From assembly GCA_932521035.1 (NCBI GenBank), contig OW051492.1, forward strand, positions 9,176,001 to 9,240,000: 64,000 bases of DNA. Reading direction: 5' to 3'. The stretch is from Oscheius dolichura (taxonomy: Eukaryota; Nematoda; Chromadorea; Rhabditida; Rhabditidae). Of the stretch, positions 1-11,919 are shown one piece after another. The notes under the pieces were generated by a model, which was not told where the DNA came from, did not search any database, and saw only the letters and a program-made list of their open reading frames with translations. The translations under genes were made by a program, and so were the position numbers. Positions within the stretch are counted from its first letter, which is position 1; every line of letters begins with the position of its first letter.

Positions 1-2888
1 AAACATCATTGGATATAATCTTCTTCTCACGTAGAACAGCCAGAGAATTTTTGAACGAGTCGCTATTGATGGCTTCTACTGTAAAGGTTGCTATACAGGG
101 GGTGAAATATAACGTCAGCATAAGGGATAAATAATAATCAAGAAAATAAAATTGAAACAAGACAACTCACAATGAATATCGAAGGGCAATTTTCCAGCTG
201 AAGCTAAGAATTCTCGACACATGGTGCGGATGAGCTGGCTCTCCTTCTCGACGATAATTCCTTGAGAAAGTTTATCTACCACCATATAGAAGCTTTGCAA
301 AAAAGGACGGAGGAAATTAGAATAGAAGATAAGTATGAGATTAGAGTTGGCATCACGAATCTAGAAAAACGTTGATAGCATGAGTAGAAAGTGATTTCTT
401 ACTCTAATAGTTGATGCATCGGTGCATTTATCCGTATTTCTAAAATCTTCATCAGTATCATTCGTTATTACAGTTAATGGCCCTCCTAATTCACACATTT
501 TGTTCAGATGATGACGAATGGCGTCCTTTACTTCAACACAAGGCTGCAAAGAAACGTATTGGATTAAAAATAAACAAACCTTAGAGAAAATAGTTTCAAA
601 TTGAAGACAATCACAAATAATCATAGCTTCTTGTATAAGATCTCTAACTTTGATCGATTCTCGATTATGGCAAACTAATGTCATGGCTAAAATTTAAAAA
701 GATCACGAAGATACAAAATAAGCTTACAAATTGCACTTTTAATAGCGAAGAGAGGAACCAGGGCATTTTTATGATAAGCTAAATGCATTAGATGGCGGTG
801 GGATCGGAGTGGTTTAATCAAGGAGCCGTGAATGTCTACGTTATGGCTTAGATATTTCAAAGCGTGCTGGAAAGAATAAGAAAAATTTATTTTTAAAAAT
901 ACCTCAAGCGCAACAGAACCACTGGTATTTTCATCATTCCAACCCATTATATCCGATCCTTCAATAATTATTTGATTACATAGCCATTCAATATCACTGG
1001 CAAGAACATCGTCAGAAACCCCCTAGAAGAAAATATTTAAACGTATAAGAAAAAAATTAACCATATTAAATTTGCAGAGAAGAAGAGCACTGACAACTGA
1101 AGGGAGAGAAATTGAAACGATGGACTGAGCTTCTAAACAACAATACATTTTACAATAATAGTAGACAATTTACCATGAACAACGTGATATCCAATAGCTC
1201 GAATTAGAGTACGATTATCAACACGATCTTGATGTTCATGGTGCCATGGAACAAGTTCTCTAAAAAAATAAGAGAAGAATTATAAAATGAAATTAAAATA
1301 CCTGTAGGAAAAATTATGCGGAATACGAGCTAATGCAGCCGCTTGAGCTTTAACCGATTTGGAAGAAGAAAGAGCTTCGATGTAGTGAGAGAGAAGAACT
1401 GGCTGGCCAAAATGCATTCTGACAGCTCCGCATCGCTGCGACTGACGAAATCCTTTCCATATCCCGCGAAAAACGCCAAATACACTTTCACGGACCTGGA
1501 AACAATTTAAATGAACTGCAAACAAATGGTGAGGGACCTTAGGAACTCCCATAAGTTCATCAAGAAATACTCCTTCGGCAACATCCTCATAAACGTAAGA
1601 AACCGGTACAAAATAACAATCTTGGATCATTCCTTGTTGATAAGCTTCTACCACATTAGAAATAAGTCCGTGTTTCGGAATTAGAGATTTTCCAAAGCGG
1701 CTTCTTGTGCCCTCCAAGAAGAATTCAATGGGCAAGCCTCGGCTCATCAGCTGCTCTATGTAGGAGTGAAGAACTGCTCTAAATAAAAGAAAAATAGAAG
1801 TTTTGACAAATAGAATACCTATAAATAGCGTCTTTCCCTGAAGTATCTTTAGGATCTGTTCTTCTTCGAATAAAGAATGCGCCAGTGGCTCGTAGAAGCC
1901 ACCTAAAAATAAACCGAATCTAAATTAAGAAAGATAGACTTACCCGAGGCCAGAAAGATTTAAATTGTCGCCAGAAGCAATATGCGGTAGCGCAAATTGA
2001 AAATGCCAAGCCGTCCAAGTTAACATCAGATAATCCAAGTGACTTTTATGAAGAGGCAGATAAACAAGTGGAAGACCAGTCTGAAATCATAATTTCACAT
2101 TAAAAAAATAAAGAGCACGTACAGCATTAGCTTCCTGAAGTCGTTTCATCTGCTCTGGACATACAAGCATTTTAGTCATGAGACGTCGAAAAACCTAAAA
2201 GGGCTAATTTTTATGAAAGAAAAAAAACCCCAACCTTGAACAATAAATAGCCGCAAATTTTGCAAACAAATCGAGAGATTGATGCTCTCATCGCGGTGAA
2301 GTAGTGACGAGCTTTGCGTTGTAATTCCTTAAAGGGCAGACTACATCCTGCCTCTATTTGGTTTTCAATTGCCGAAGAGACACTGAAATATTAAAGTAAG
2401 TTTCTCAAATAAATTATGGACAAACCGTTGTGAGGTCAATACTTCTCGCCCTACAGAAGGATAAGAATGGGGCAAAGGTGTGAAAATCGCATATCGTAAA
2501 TCGGCAAACCATCTCTTTGGTGGAGGTACTCCTGGTAGAAGAGGTGTTGGAACACCGCCAAACTAGACAACAACTATATAAAGAAAAAGAAATGGTAGAC
2601 TTACATTGGAAAATTCTAAAAGGTCTACATAATGTTCCTTAGTTTGCTGGGTATGTGGAAACGCAAAACATGTTGTGCATCCTGTTCGGAGACTTTCTCT
2701 ATTGGAACAATAGTAATCCAAATTGTACGTTTTTAACGGAAATATCGGCACCCGCTTGGCTAGTGGTACCGTTGACCGGAAAAACTGTAAAAGACATACA
2801 AATAAACAAAGAAGAATACACTTACAGAAGCAGCGTCTCCACCAGCAAGGGAGCCAAAGCCAAATCTATCTCTTCGTTCGTAATCCAT
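1..2888 (-). CDS. acl-6: Glycerol-3-phosphate acyltransferase, mitochondrial (GPAT1/PlsB) type; 3' end beyond window
   Basis: Catalyses acylation of glycerol-3-phosphate to lysophosphatidate, the first step of glycerolipid synthesis, normally on the outer mitochondrial membrane. The start is the ATG at 2888; a first exon of about 21 codons is joined by GT-AG splicing to the exon near 2788-2602. All four acyltransferase blocks are visible on the minus strand: HKSHLDYL near 2050, GDNLNL and FFIRRR near 1890-1970, FFLEGTRSR near 1700 and VPVSYVYED near 1600. A 42-nt in-frame intron (about 1500-1542) separates GVPK from VRESVFG. The further exons towards position 1 look like the C-terminal helical half of the family, and the frame is still open at the window edge. 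The spacing of the last two motifs and the text around GVPK resemble GPAT1 more than the peroxisomal DHAP acyltransferase (ACL-7/GNPAT), which is the main alternative. The symbol is by family resemblance only. Confidence 0.85.
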
Positions 2889-3681
2889 TTTATAACTCTT
2901 GATTTGTTTATATCATGCTGAAAATAAAGACATTAGAAGCAATTTGATAAGAACAGGTGCACTATAAACAGAAGACAGCAATAATATGTACTGAAAAAAC
3001 GTAGTCTTGTGTAACAAATGAGCGACAAATACTGATAACAAGTTGCATCACAAGGTTTTGCTGTAAAATTGCGAAGTTTTACTGATGCAACAGTAAAAAG
3101 TGCCTGAACACTTGTGATGCAAGTACTTCGATTCTTTCAACATGCTAAATTTATCTAACGGGAGTAAATATTATCTAGATACAAAGGTTAACAAATTAGG
3201 AAGTGAAAAATAAGTATTTACGGCAAAGAGAAAAAAAGAAACACTTCTTCTCTTCCTCGCACGCATAATTCCAAAACAGCTGCGATTTTCGTCACAGGAA
3301 GCTGCTCTCTTTGAAAATGTGTGACTTCTAGGAATTTCTGCTATCTTATGAATTTTTGTTGGTGTTTTGATGATAAGGAAGCTTTTGCCAGCAACAAGTG
3401 AAAGGAAACAAGATAAGAAATGCAATCTAAGAGAACTACAAGTCGATGAGGCTGTTTTTATGAACAAAATAGATTTTACAAGTGTTATATTCAAGAGTTG
3501 CATCAATGTTTAATTTTTAATATTATCTAAAGGTCATATAAGCATAAAAAATATCAAGATTGAGCAACACCTTCTTACAGCAGAATCAAAACATCCGGCA
3601 CTTCACGGGCCGAAAGCTTTGACATGTTTGCCCACTGGAGGAGGCATTCATTTGCCTCAATCACTACAGTCTCCATTTTCT
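2889..3681. other. Intergenic region between divergent genes, with a small inverted repeat
   Basis: AT-rich, divergent promoter region shared by the acyltransferase and the receptor gene. It contains an imperfect inverted repeat at 3042-3124: GCATCACAAG near the left end is answered by CTTGTGATGC at the right end. The ORF at 3171-3506 has no family resemblance and I do not call it. Confidence 0.5.
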
Positions 3682-6600
3682 ATGCTACTATTTTCATTTC
3701 TAGCACTATTTCTACAAATAACACCAAATTTTAGCAGCAAACTTGAAGCAGAACTTTACAAGTATGATAATTTGAGTAAGAAGGAGAGTAAAACATATTT
3801 AGAATTCTAACAAACGGCTACAATCCCCTTGTTCGTCCAGTACGAAATCCAAAAAAAGCACTTCGTGTTTCTATGCGCGTATTTCTTCAGCAAATTATAA
3901 ATGTAGACACACAGAATCAAGTTATTGAAGTGAATGCATGGCTAAAATTTGTAAGCACGGCTATTTTTACATGCAAAAATAAAAACAAATCGCCAGATTT
4001 GGAATGATTATCGCCTACGATGGAATGCAACTCAATTTGAAGGTACAACATCGCTGAGGTTTCCTAGTGGTGAGCATGAAATTTGGCAGCCGGATGTTCT
4101 TCTATATAATAGGTTTTGTTTTATATTCTATCTAGTAAAAAAAGTTAATAGCAACACAAATAGAAAGAGAGAGAAAAATAGAAAAACGGAGTGTCGGCGT
4201 GGAAAAAATTAGAATAAAATGAGCTCGCGAGCTCGCGCCCGAGGTTCGATTGCAATGGAGCAACGTTACGTGCCATTTGCAACGTTCCTAGTAGAATATT
4301 GTCTATATCTTTTCCTATAGTTGTTTATTTTTATATCTGTAACTTGCATTTTGTAGAAATTGAGCTGCTCTACAAAACAATATATGATAGAACAACGAAA
4401 TATTAGTAAACTATGAAATAAAGCGAATTTTCTTCCAGCGCTGATGATCACTTCGACACAATGTACAAATCCAATATTGTTGTCTACCATACGGGCGAAA
4501 TAAATTGGATTCCTCCAGGAATATTCAAACTCTCGTGTAAAATGGATATCACAATGTTTCCTTTCGATGAACAGGTATTTTTCCCCCCATTTCCTTTGCA
4601 AATGATGTTTTCGATGTGTTTTATGATGTTCGGCTCATGGACATATCACGGACAGGCATTGGATCTACAAATTGATGCGGATAACACCACTGCTGGTAAG
4701 ATTTTTGAGAAAAACAACCACAGTTACGCGGCAAGTACAAATTTGCAACCCTTTTGTTTTTTTGGACAATTGGCGGGTTGGGCGCCGCCACACCCGTAAA
4801 ATCTCGGTACCAATGAGGATTTGAATTGCGCCGGCCGTGAATACTTGCCGCGTCGCTGCCGAGATCATACGGGTGCGGTAAAAGAGTAAAATTAATGAAA
4901 CGTGAATAATTTTTGGGAAAAGAGCTACAGTTACGCAGCTACAGTCAAGTTGGAGTCCCTTTCTAGGTTTTTTATGCTGATAATCAATAAATTCCAGTGC
5001 TGAAGCAACTTTCTATTTTTGAAGTCTTCTAGAGCCGCAGTTACAGTGTGGCCAGTTTTCGGCCAATAACAGCAACACATAAACAGCTAAACTCAAATTC
5101 TGCCTCTTTATTGTTTTTCCGAGCCAAAATCTCAAAAAGTCGCATGTTCAGGTCCTGAAGCGGATCTCTCGACCTATATCGCCAATGGAGAGTGGCATCT
5201 GCTCCACGCGCCGGCCCGCCGAGAGGAGAGGTTCTACATCTGTTGCAATGAGCCCTATCCCACTATCAAGTACCGTTTCCTTCTTCAAAGACCTAATAAT
5301 TCATAAAAAAAAATCTTTAGATTCTTCCTCCACATCCGACGGAGGGCCGTCTTCTTCGCCTTCAATATCATCATCCCCTCGCTGGTCATTTCCATCATGA
5401 CCCTCTTGTCATTCTGCCTCCCGGCTCATGATATGAGCGAGAAGATTGGATTCCGTCAGTTATTCTCTTGTCTATGACTGGAATACTGTATTATAGAGAC
5501 GACAATCCTCCTCTCGGTCTGTTTCTTCTTGACAATTCTCTCCGAAACGACGCCGACTTCTTCGGAAGCCATTCCTCTATTAGGTACGGTAAAATTTGGG
5601 TCTATAAGGTTATTCTTGTCCAGTTCCACGAGCTCTAACCATTTTTCAGCTCGGAATGCTTTATTTTAACGAATCCGAAAGGTTTTGCGCCTTGAACTTT
5701 TGATTGAGATTTATGCCGCCGCACCCGTAAAATCTCTGCAGCGGCGAGGACTTCAATCCTGGTACAGGTGAATACAAGGCGCATAGCTGCCGAGACCTTA
5801 CGGGTGCGGCGGAATAAAAGAGCCGTAATGTACTTCTTTCCCAATTGACGGGCGTTTTTGTTCGTATCTCGGCCATTTCTTAGTCATTTTTGGAGATTCA
5901 AAAACTAGCCGGTAGAGCTTTCAAGATTAATCTGTTGGATGATGTTTTAATTCAAATGCTTCGACAGAAAATCCTGTAACCCATGAATCTTCACTTGACC
6001 TAGATTAGCCTCTGATCACGTTACGTAATGGCCTTGAGTGAACCTTTGTGAGGTTCCTAAACAACTTTCATCTCAAAAACTCGAAAATAGTCGCATTCTA
6101 AGCTATTTCTCCAATAAACTCAACTTTTTTCAGGAATGTTCTTCTCTGCCGTCACTTTCATCGTTGCCATGTCTACTACCTTCACCATAGCCGTCCTAAA
6201 CATCCGTTATCGTCAATACGGGAACCATAAGATGTCTCCCCTGGTTCTTTTCCCTGGTTTCCCCCCTAAAATCCAGTTTTTTAGTTCCGTGTTGTCTTCC
6301 TAGAATTCATTCCCTGGGTGGTAATGATGCGCCGTCCGCGATTCGTTTTCATCAAAGGACGGGCCATGGATCTGCGCTCCCCGGAGAATGCCGAATGCGT
6401 CCAGGTCCTTTAACCCGGTCCTTTAAATCCATACCGTAACCTTTTCAGTGTGCCAGTCAGGGTGGAGATACCGTATCCGTTTGTCTTTCCGAAATGGGGA
6501 CCTACGATCCGATTCTGATGGGAACCGGCGGGGAGAAGCTGAGTCTTGACCGGAAAGTAGGGGAGGTACTGTATCTCCCTTCTAGAAAAGATAAAGGACC

Positions 6601-7651
6601 ATTTTAGGGTCTATTTATGCCCAAAAAATTCGAAAATTATAAGAAAAAACGGACAGAAATGGTCGACAAGACGATAAGGAAATGTATCAAGAAGGTGGCC
6701 GAGGGTAGGCCGGCTGGGAATCTTCTAAACGAGCAAAAATGTTCAGATGAAGACTTTTCGGAGACATCCATCTGGCTATTGGATCTATTAAATTCGATTA
6801 ATAATTCTGTAAGAAAAATACGGGAAGCGACAGACAGAAAGAGGCACAGGATGACTGTAAAGGTGAGACACGCGCCGCGATGGCAATTTTGGACTCAATG
6901 GCCCCCAACACCCTTCATATCTCGTGTATCTCGACGATATATTGACTATTACCATTAATTCAAAAACTCACATAGAGCTGACATCTAGGGCTATCACTCC
7001 ACCAAAAATCAGCTCAATCGACACATCAATAAACCCTATGAGACGCAACTATTGAAACATTCCGCATCTGTTGCACATTCGCGCTCGCACAGGATTTACT
7101 TCCCAAGCGTTTCGGCTAGTTTTTTTCTAGTTGGTAGCCCTGGATGTCAGCTCTATGCGAATTTTTAAATTTTCGAAAATGGTCCATGTATGGCCGAGAT
7201 ACATGAGATATGGTTCGAGTCGGTACAGACCTAGTCATCTGGCGCCGAAATTTGAATTCCCGCGCAGAAGCTTCCATATTTCGGTCCAAGATTTTCTAGT
7301 ACAAAAAGGTATGGAAATAGGCTAGATTTTTATAGTAAATATGTTTGATAAATTACCAAAAACCATAAAAAATCTCAATTTGAAAGATTCAGGTCGAAGT
7401 AGGGTTCAAAAGAGGCGCGGAGCAGTTCTTTTTGTTCATTTTTTCTTCTATCCCAATTAAAAAGCCTGGAGGCTACAGTATCCCGTCAATTTTAACCTTT
7501 TTTACCACAAAAATTAAGTAGAAATCTTCAGGCTGACTGGAAATTCGCTGCGATGGCACTGGACCGTCTCTGTCTCGGGATCTTCGTCCTCCTGATGACT
7601 GGATCCCTCGGCGGGATATTTCTTCTCACCCCTAAAATAGAAATGACATAA
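3682..7651 (+). CDS. Cys-loop ligand-gated channel, alpha-type nicotinic acetylcholine receptor-like subunit
   Basis: Pentameric channel subunit of the plasma membrane, about 535 residues when spliced. A signal peptide starts at 3682 (MLLFSFLALFLQ). The ligand-binding domain shows NPLVRPV, WNDYRLRWN, IWQPDVLLYN and FGSWTYHG. Loop C carries the adjacent cysteines YICCNEPYP (near 5235), the mark of alpha-type subunits. M1 is NIIIPSLVISIMTLL, M2 lies in TTILLSVCFFLTILSET (near 5500), M3 is FSAVTFIVAMSTTF, then a long cytoplasmic loop, and M4 is GIFVLLMTGSLGGIFLL, ending at TAA 7651. Introns are at about 3752-3794, 3957-3992, 4113-4439, 4696-5148, 5260-5318, 5459-5502, 5586-6134, 6243-6283, 6411-6449, 6559-6607 and 6862-7541. 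Oddity: at 4575-4613 an expected 39-nt intron starts with GT but ends in CG, and reading through it breaks the Cys-loop spacing (see findings). Either the gene is damaged or the acceptor is non-canonical. The exact acr orthologue is not clear. Confidence 0.88.
4784..4878. mobile_element. Short palindromic element (MITE-like), copy 1
   Basis: About 95 bp in a receptor intron. The ends are inverted repeats related to CCGCACCCGTAAGATCTCGG: CCACACCCGTAAAATCTCGG at the left and CCGAGATCATACGGGTGCGG at the right. It shares its termini with the element at 5715-5812 and with a single end at 20711-20732. Confidence 0.7.
5715..5812. mobile_element. Short palindromic element (MITE-like), copy 2
   Basis: About 98 bp, in the receptor intron after M2. 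The ends GCCGCCGCACCCGTAA and TTACGGGTGCGGCGG are perfect inverted repeats, followed inward by ATCTCTGCAGC and GCTGCCGAGACC. Same family as the copy at 4784-4878. Confidence 0.75.
6871..7263. repeat. Fold-back repeat inside the last receptor intron
   Basis: Arms at about 6871-6992 and 7133-7263 are inverted copies at roughly 75-80% identity by eye. The clearest matched block is AGAGCTGACATCTAGGGCT (left) against AGCCCTGGATGTCAGCTCT (right); CATATCTCGTGTATCTCG also pairs with CGAGATACATGAGATATG. The intron that carries it precedes the M4 exon. Confidence 0.7.
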
Positions 7652-7706
7652 TCGACAAATAAAAAGAACACATAAAACTAGTGAAAATCTTTTATTTCTC
7701 TAAAGT

Positions 7707-10504
7707 TTATTTCTGAAATTGTCTGGACTTTTTTCTTCCGCTATCAGATGGCTTGGGTGTCAGCTTTCCAGCACCCAGATCCATCATCTCATAGCCGGCC
7801 GGCGGCGGCGGATTGTCGTTCCTGTCGCTGTCCGACTTCTCCGTTTGTCCTGCTGGCTTTGGTACAGCTGCCGGCAACGGGGGACAGTTAACCACAATCT
7901 GAAAAAAATAACAAATTATTGAGGGAAGGCCGTTTTCTAGGGATTCCGAGAAGAGAAAAATCTGGCCCCGGGAAGAGCTGGGAGGCTTATTGGCTAGGTT
8001 AGCTGGTCGCCAAGGGTTGGAGATCAAGTAAAACGTGGTGTTGAACTGATTGGACTTGAATCTTGACCGTGGCTCGCTGGCCCCCATAAAGTCTTGCCAG
8101 GACAACATCAGAAAGTTGTAGTAGATTTGTAGCTGTTTACGACGGAAAGTAGTGTCCTGCCGAGGTTGTACGGGTGCCGGCCTTCTGGGAATTTTGCCGA
8201 GCCGGTGGTCGTTTCAAAGCTAAGGATTCTCCTAGAAGTTCCCCAGTAATTCGATAGTACCTGAGGTTTCGGAATGTCCTTTTTGGTCTTTGAGGGCTTC
8301 CTGCTGGCCGCCGGTCCGGGTGGCTCACTCCAATCATCATCATCGTCATCCAATTCATCCAAAGCCTAAAACCACAATTTTCCATTCTAACCAAAAAAAC
8401 ATACCACATAAGCCTTCTTCTTTGGTTTTTCGGCTGGCTTCACCGTCGTCTTCTTCCTTTCGCTGGGCTTCTTCTCCTTGCCCTTGGGAGGCTGTAGATT
8501 GGCCTATAAATTCAAATTTCCTGCTATTTTTAAAGGAAAAAGTACCGTAGGAGCGGGAGGAGGATGAGAAGCAAAAAGAGCAGGAGTCGGTGGAACGTTG
8601 TGCTTCTTTCCCGCTGAGCCGGGCGCCGCGTTGCGTTTCCGTCCCGAGCGGGAAGCCGTATTGTGCTTGTTTCCCGATCCTGGTCCAGTCGTCTTCCCCT
8701 TGGGAGGGCAATGCTTCACATTTGGCGGGAGGTTTTCCAGTCCGACGACGGCCACCGCCGGCTGCTGCGATCCTTGGGTCTTCGGCAGCTGGGACGCCGG
8801 TTGTACCGGCTGTGGCGCTGGTGGCTGTGGCTGTGTCGACGGCGGTGGTGCCGGCTGTCCCGTCGTATTCTCCTCGCCTCCTCCAAAAAGATACGACCAT
8901 ATTTGTTGATGTTGCGGATTTTCCGGATGTGGATGTTCAGGATGCGGCTGACGTGGTTGATGGGCCTTTTTAGAAGGCGGCTTCTTTGGAGCATGCAGCG
9001 GCGCCTGTTGATCCACAACTGCAGCAACGGCAGCGCCGTCTCCATCCTTCTTTTTGTTTGAAGACTGAAAAAATGGGATTATTAAAGTGGAGATGACTCC
9101 AAAATTTAGGGCGGAACCGATCTCTACAAGTATGGTAACCATAAATTCCCGGAAAACGCGAAATGGACTCTCGGAGGTCGCGGATTACGGTAGGTGGCGG
9201 GGATTCTCGAATTTCCAGCAGAATTTTCACCTTGACTCGCTCATCTTCAAAAATTTTTAAAGGTCTATGGAGGGAATTTACTGAATTTGATGGGGTATGT
9301 CCCCTTAAAGTACAGTAACCCACGGGGCAAGGTCAGCACCCCCCGGCCTCAAGCGCCGTCGTTTTTAAAAGACTACGGTTTATTTTTTGAATAAATAAGA
9401 AAAATTAGACGCTATTCTCAAGGTGGGCTGGCTCATAAAAGTCTTGAAAAATAAATTTAAAGATCTAAAATCGAAATTCCTGCGGTTTAACTCAACGTAC
9501 CAGTTTAGTCGGCGCTTTTGGCTGAAGCGGATGATCCTTGACATTTGCCACGACGACTTTCGTCTTTCCCGTTGCCAAATTGCCGGTCGGATCGTCGTCT
9601 TCCGGATCATAGTCGTGGCAATTTGGATCCTCCAGCCATTTTTGAAGTTTCGGCGGCAGTGGCGGCTCCTGTTGCAGGGCTTTGTTCCCAGGGAGCGGGG
9701 GACAATTCTTCACGTTCTCTGGCAACTGCTGCGGTTGTTGCTGTTGGTGTTGGTGATGGTGAAGGGGCTGCTCCTGATGGAGGAGCTTGTTCCCAGCCAG
9801 CGGAGGGCAAGGCTTCACATTCGCTGGCGGCGGCGGCTGCTGCTGATGGTGATTGTGGTGAAGATTCTTCTCCTTCTGAAATATGGTAAAGTATATGGTA
9901 GAATAGGCGCTGGGGCAGCGTTTCCCAAAAGAAATGACGATGGAGCGAACTTACCTTCCCTTTCTCTTTCTCTTTGTCACGGTTTGAAGACCATTTCGAT
10001 TTTTTATGCTGCTTCGTCTTCTCTCCAGGAGCAGCATCCTTTCCATCTAATTGTTTCTGAAAAATACCGTAGTAGTCAATAAATGCGCTCCATTCGCAAG
10101 CTCGCGCTGTAAACGTGCTCCATTTTACAGTGAACGAAACCTGACCGTTTTCGTCTATTTTCATGGATTTTTTTACATTTTTGATAAGTTTTTCCGAAAG
10201 TAAACCTTGTAACAATGCAGTTACATATGGAAAAATTTTCGAAAATATCGACAAACGCCGAAAAATTGCGACTAAAATAGAGCACGTTTACAGGTTGGAG
10301 TTATCCAACTTATAGGACGAAAAGTTACGGTACTTTCTTCCGGTGTGAGCAGCGTGGCGACTTCGGCAGCGGCGGGGGCAAGTCAGCGACGGCCGGCTGC
10401 TTCGGAGGACCTCCACGAGGCGGACCAAGCTTCACATTTGCCGGATGCAGTGGAGTATTTTCAATGACTTTTTCACCATGCACGGCTACTACTTCACCCA
10501 CAGT
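7707..10504 (-). CDS. Proline-rich, low-complexity protein with repeated NVKxCPPLPGN motif (5' end unresolved)
   Basis: Seven minus-strand exons join with GT-AG borders in a continuous frame: about 10504-10333, 10059-9955, 9875-9506, 9064-8548, 8503-8406, 8366-8263 and 7898-7707 (stop TAA). The protein is rich in Pro, Gln, His and Lys, with an acidic run DELDDDDDDW in the sixth exon. A short motif recurs in several exons: ANVKLGPPRGG, ANVKPCPPLAGNK, ENVKNCPPLPGNK, NVKHCPPKGK, VVNCPPLPAA and a weaker NVKDHPLQPK. No enzymatic domain, signal peptide or membrane segment is visible. I find no ATG exon just upstream of 10504. The exon at 10972-11676 could join it through a GTTTTA donor after SKLKR, which would give one gene starting at 11676; otherwise the first exon is missed. 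Function not recognised. Confidence 0.6.
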
Positions 10505-10971
10505 CTGAAAAAAAAAACCATTACTAGTCAAAATTCCGTCGTAAACATGTAAATTCATCCAAGAATTGTTCCGTCTACCGTAATTCCCATACGGTTGCTC
10601 TACTTTAAAAAATTACCGTAACCAGCGTGCGCCTGCGTCCATAAAACGAGTTTTGTTCAAATTTTCAAATAATTTCACACTATAATCTTGTCCTAAGCCC
10701 ATAGGTATGGCGTAAAATACCGTAATTTATTACAAGGACACCAAAAATGAACGTTACAGCGCGCCAAATGGCAAGAGCGCGCGCTACAGTAACTCGGGAG
10801 CGCCGGCGCGTCAAAAATGCGATGCGCTTCGTATTTTGAGCCATTTGAAGTTATACAAAAGCTGAATATGGTGAAGAATACTGTAGTTCGTTTTTGGGCG
10901 TGTAAAATTTGAAGTTGGCGCGCCCGCGCAGTCCCAGAGACCCGCTACCGTAACCCGCCCGCGCCTTATAT
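10505..10971. repeat. GC-rich repeat-laden stretch (intron or spacer)
   Basis: Packed with Caenorhabditis-type dispersed repeats: TACCGTAA, TACAGTAAC, and GCGCGCC-rich units such as AAGAGCGCGCGCTACAGTA near 10775. I see no coding sequence. It is either an intron of a single gene at 7707-11676 or the gap between two genes. Confidence 0.45.
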
Positions 10972-11676
10972 TTAGGGTCTTGGGTCAGTATTCTCCAGTT
11001 TCCTTGTAAGAGAATCGTTTTTTTTTTTCATTTTGCGCACATTTTTTAAAACTCGCTTTAGTTTGCTTTTCCTGAAACGGCTCGTATTGGCCGGGCAGCA
11101 AGGCAACTTGGGGTCACTGTAGCTGACGGCTCCGCTGATCTCCGAGGTCGGTTTCTCTTCCGTCGTCGAGTTTGCTTCGTCGTTAAAGAGTCCATCCAGT
11201 CCGGAATTTTCCGTCAAAAAGTGCTTTCCCGGAGATTGGGCCGGCAGACGGGGCGACACGGCGGCGCGCTTCGGCTTCGACTGTTCTTCCAGTCCTCCAC
11301 TCATCCCGCTGGCGAAATTGTCGTCCAAATCCTTTAGGAAGCAGGCTTTCTGTACCGGGGGCGATTCTTGCAGCTTCTTCACACGGGGATACGGCTGCTT
11401 CTTCGCTTCGGGAACCGGAGCAGGCGGTTGTGGTTGTGGTTGTGGCAGCGCCGGCGGCGGTGGTCCGGGCGGCGGGTGCATGACGCCAGCCAAAGTCTGG
11501 TGCGTGTCCGGTTTGGTGTGGAGCTTCGCCTGCGGCAGGGCGCCGCGCTTCCTGGGACTCTTGCTCGGCGGCTTGGCATCGTTCGACATTACGGTAGCAA
11601 CGGCATTCTTGGCTGGCAGTGGCGCGGCCAGATCCTTGTTGACATCCGAGAGACGGTAGTAGCCACCACCGGTCAT
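10972..11676 (-). CDS. Pro/Lys-rich protein or 5' exon of the neighbouring proline-rich gene
   Basis: Open frame from ATG at 11676 (MTGGGYYRLSDVNKDLAAPL) to TAA at 10972. Composition is Pro-, Ser- and Lys-rich with a PPPGPPPPALPQPQPQPPAP tract near 11440-11470 and a very basic end (SKLKRVLKNVRKMKKKND). A longer frame to 11790 has only a TTG start, so I chose 11676. The similar composition, same strand and the possible phase-0 donor after SKLKR (near 11060) suggest it is the 5' exon of the gene to its left. As written it can also end by itself at TDPRP-stop. No known domain. Confidence 0.55.
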   Translation of the reverse strand: MTGGGYYRLSDVNKDLAAPLPAKNAVATVMSNDAKPPSKSPRKRGALPQAKLHTKPDTHQTLAGVMHPPPGPPPPALPQPQPQPPAPVPEAKKQPYPRVKKLQESPPVQKACFLKDLDDNFASGMSGGLEEQSKPKRAAVSPRLPAQSPGKHFLTENSGLDGLFNDEANSTTEEKPTSEISGAVSYSDPKLPCCPANTSRFRKSKLKRVLKNVRKMKKKNDSLTRKLENTDPRP

Positions 11677-11919
11677 TCCAGGGCAGAGCAAACAGTAGGA
11701 ATGACTAAAGTTGGAGAGAAAACAGCTTCGACAGCTTCTAACATCGCTTTCCTTTTGGTTTAAACCAGATGTTTTCGGAAGGCTTGACAAAAAGCGACAG
11801 TTTTGAAAGACAAAAGAGGGTGATAATCTGGTAAAAAGTCTTGTAAACTTTTTGTCACAGCCACTGATCCGTTATTTTCCGGCAGCCACACCACATTATT
11901 CGTTTCTTCTTGCCCAAAG
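11677..11919. promoter_or_regulatory. Short divergent intergenic region
   Basis: About 240 bp separate the starts of the minus-strand proline-rich gene (ATG 11676) and the plus-strand gene (ATG 11920), so both promoters must lie here. I see no clear TATA box. This is an inference from gene orientation only. Confidence 0.35.

Noticed and set aside
8290..9061. Several overlapping plus-strand frames of 86-132 codons
   Set aside because: They are antisense to the proline-rich exons at 8406-9064, which have matched splice sites.
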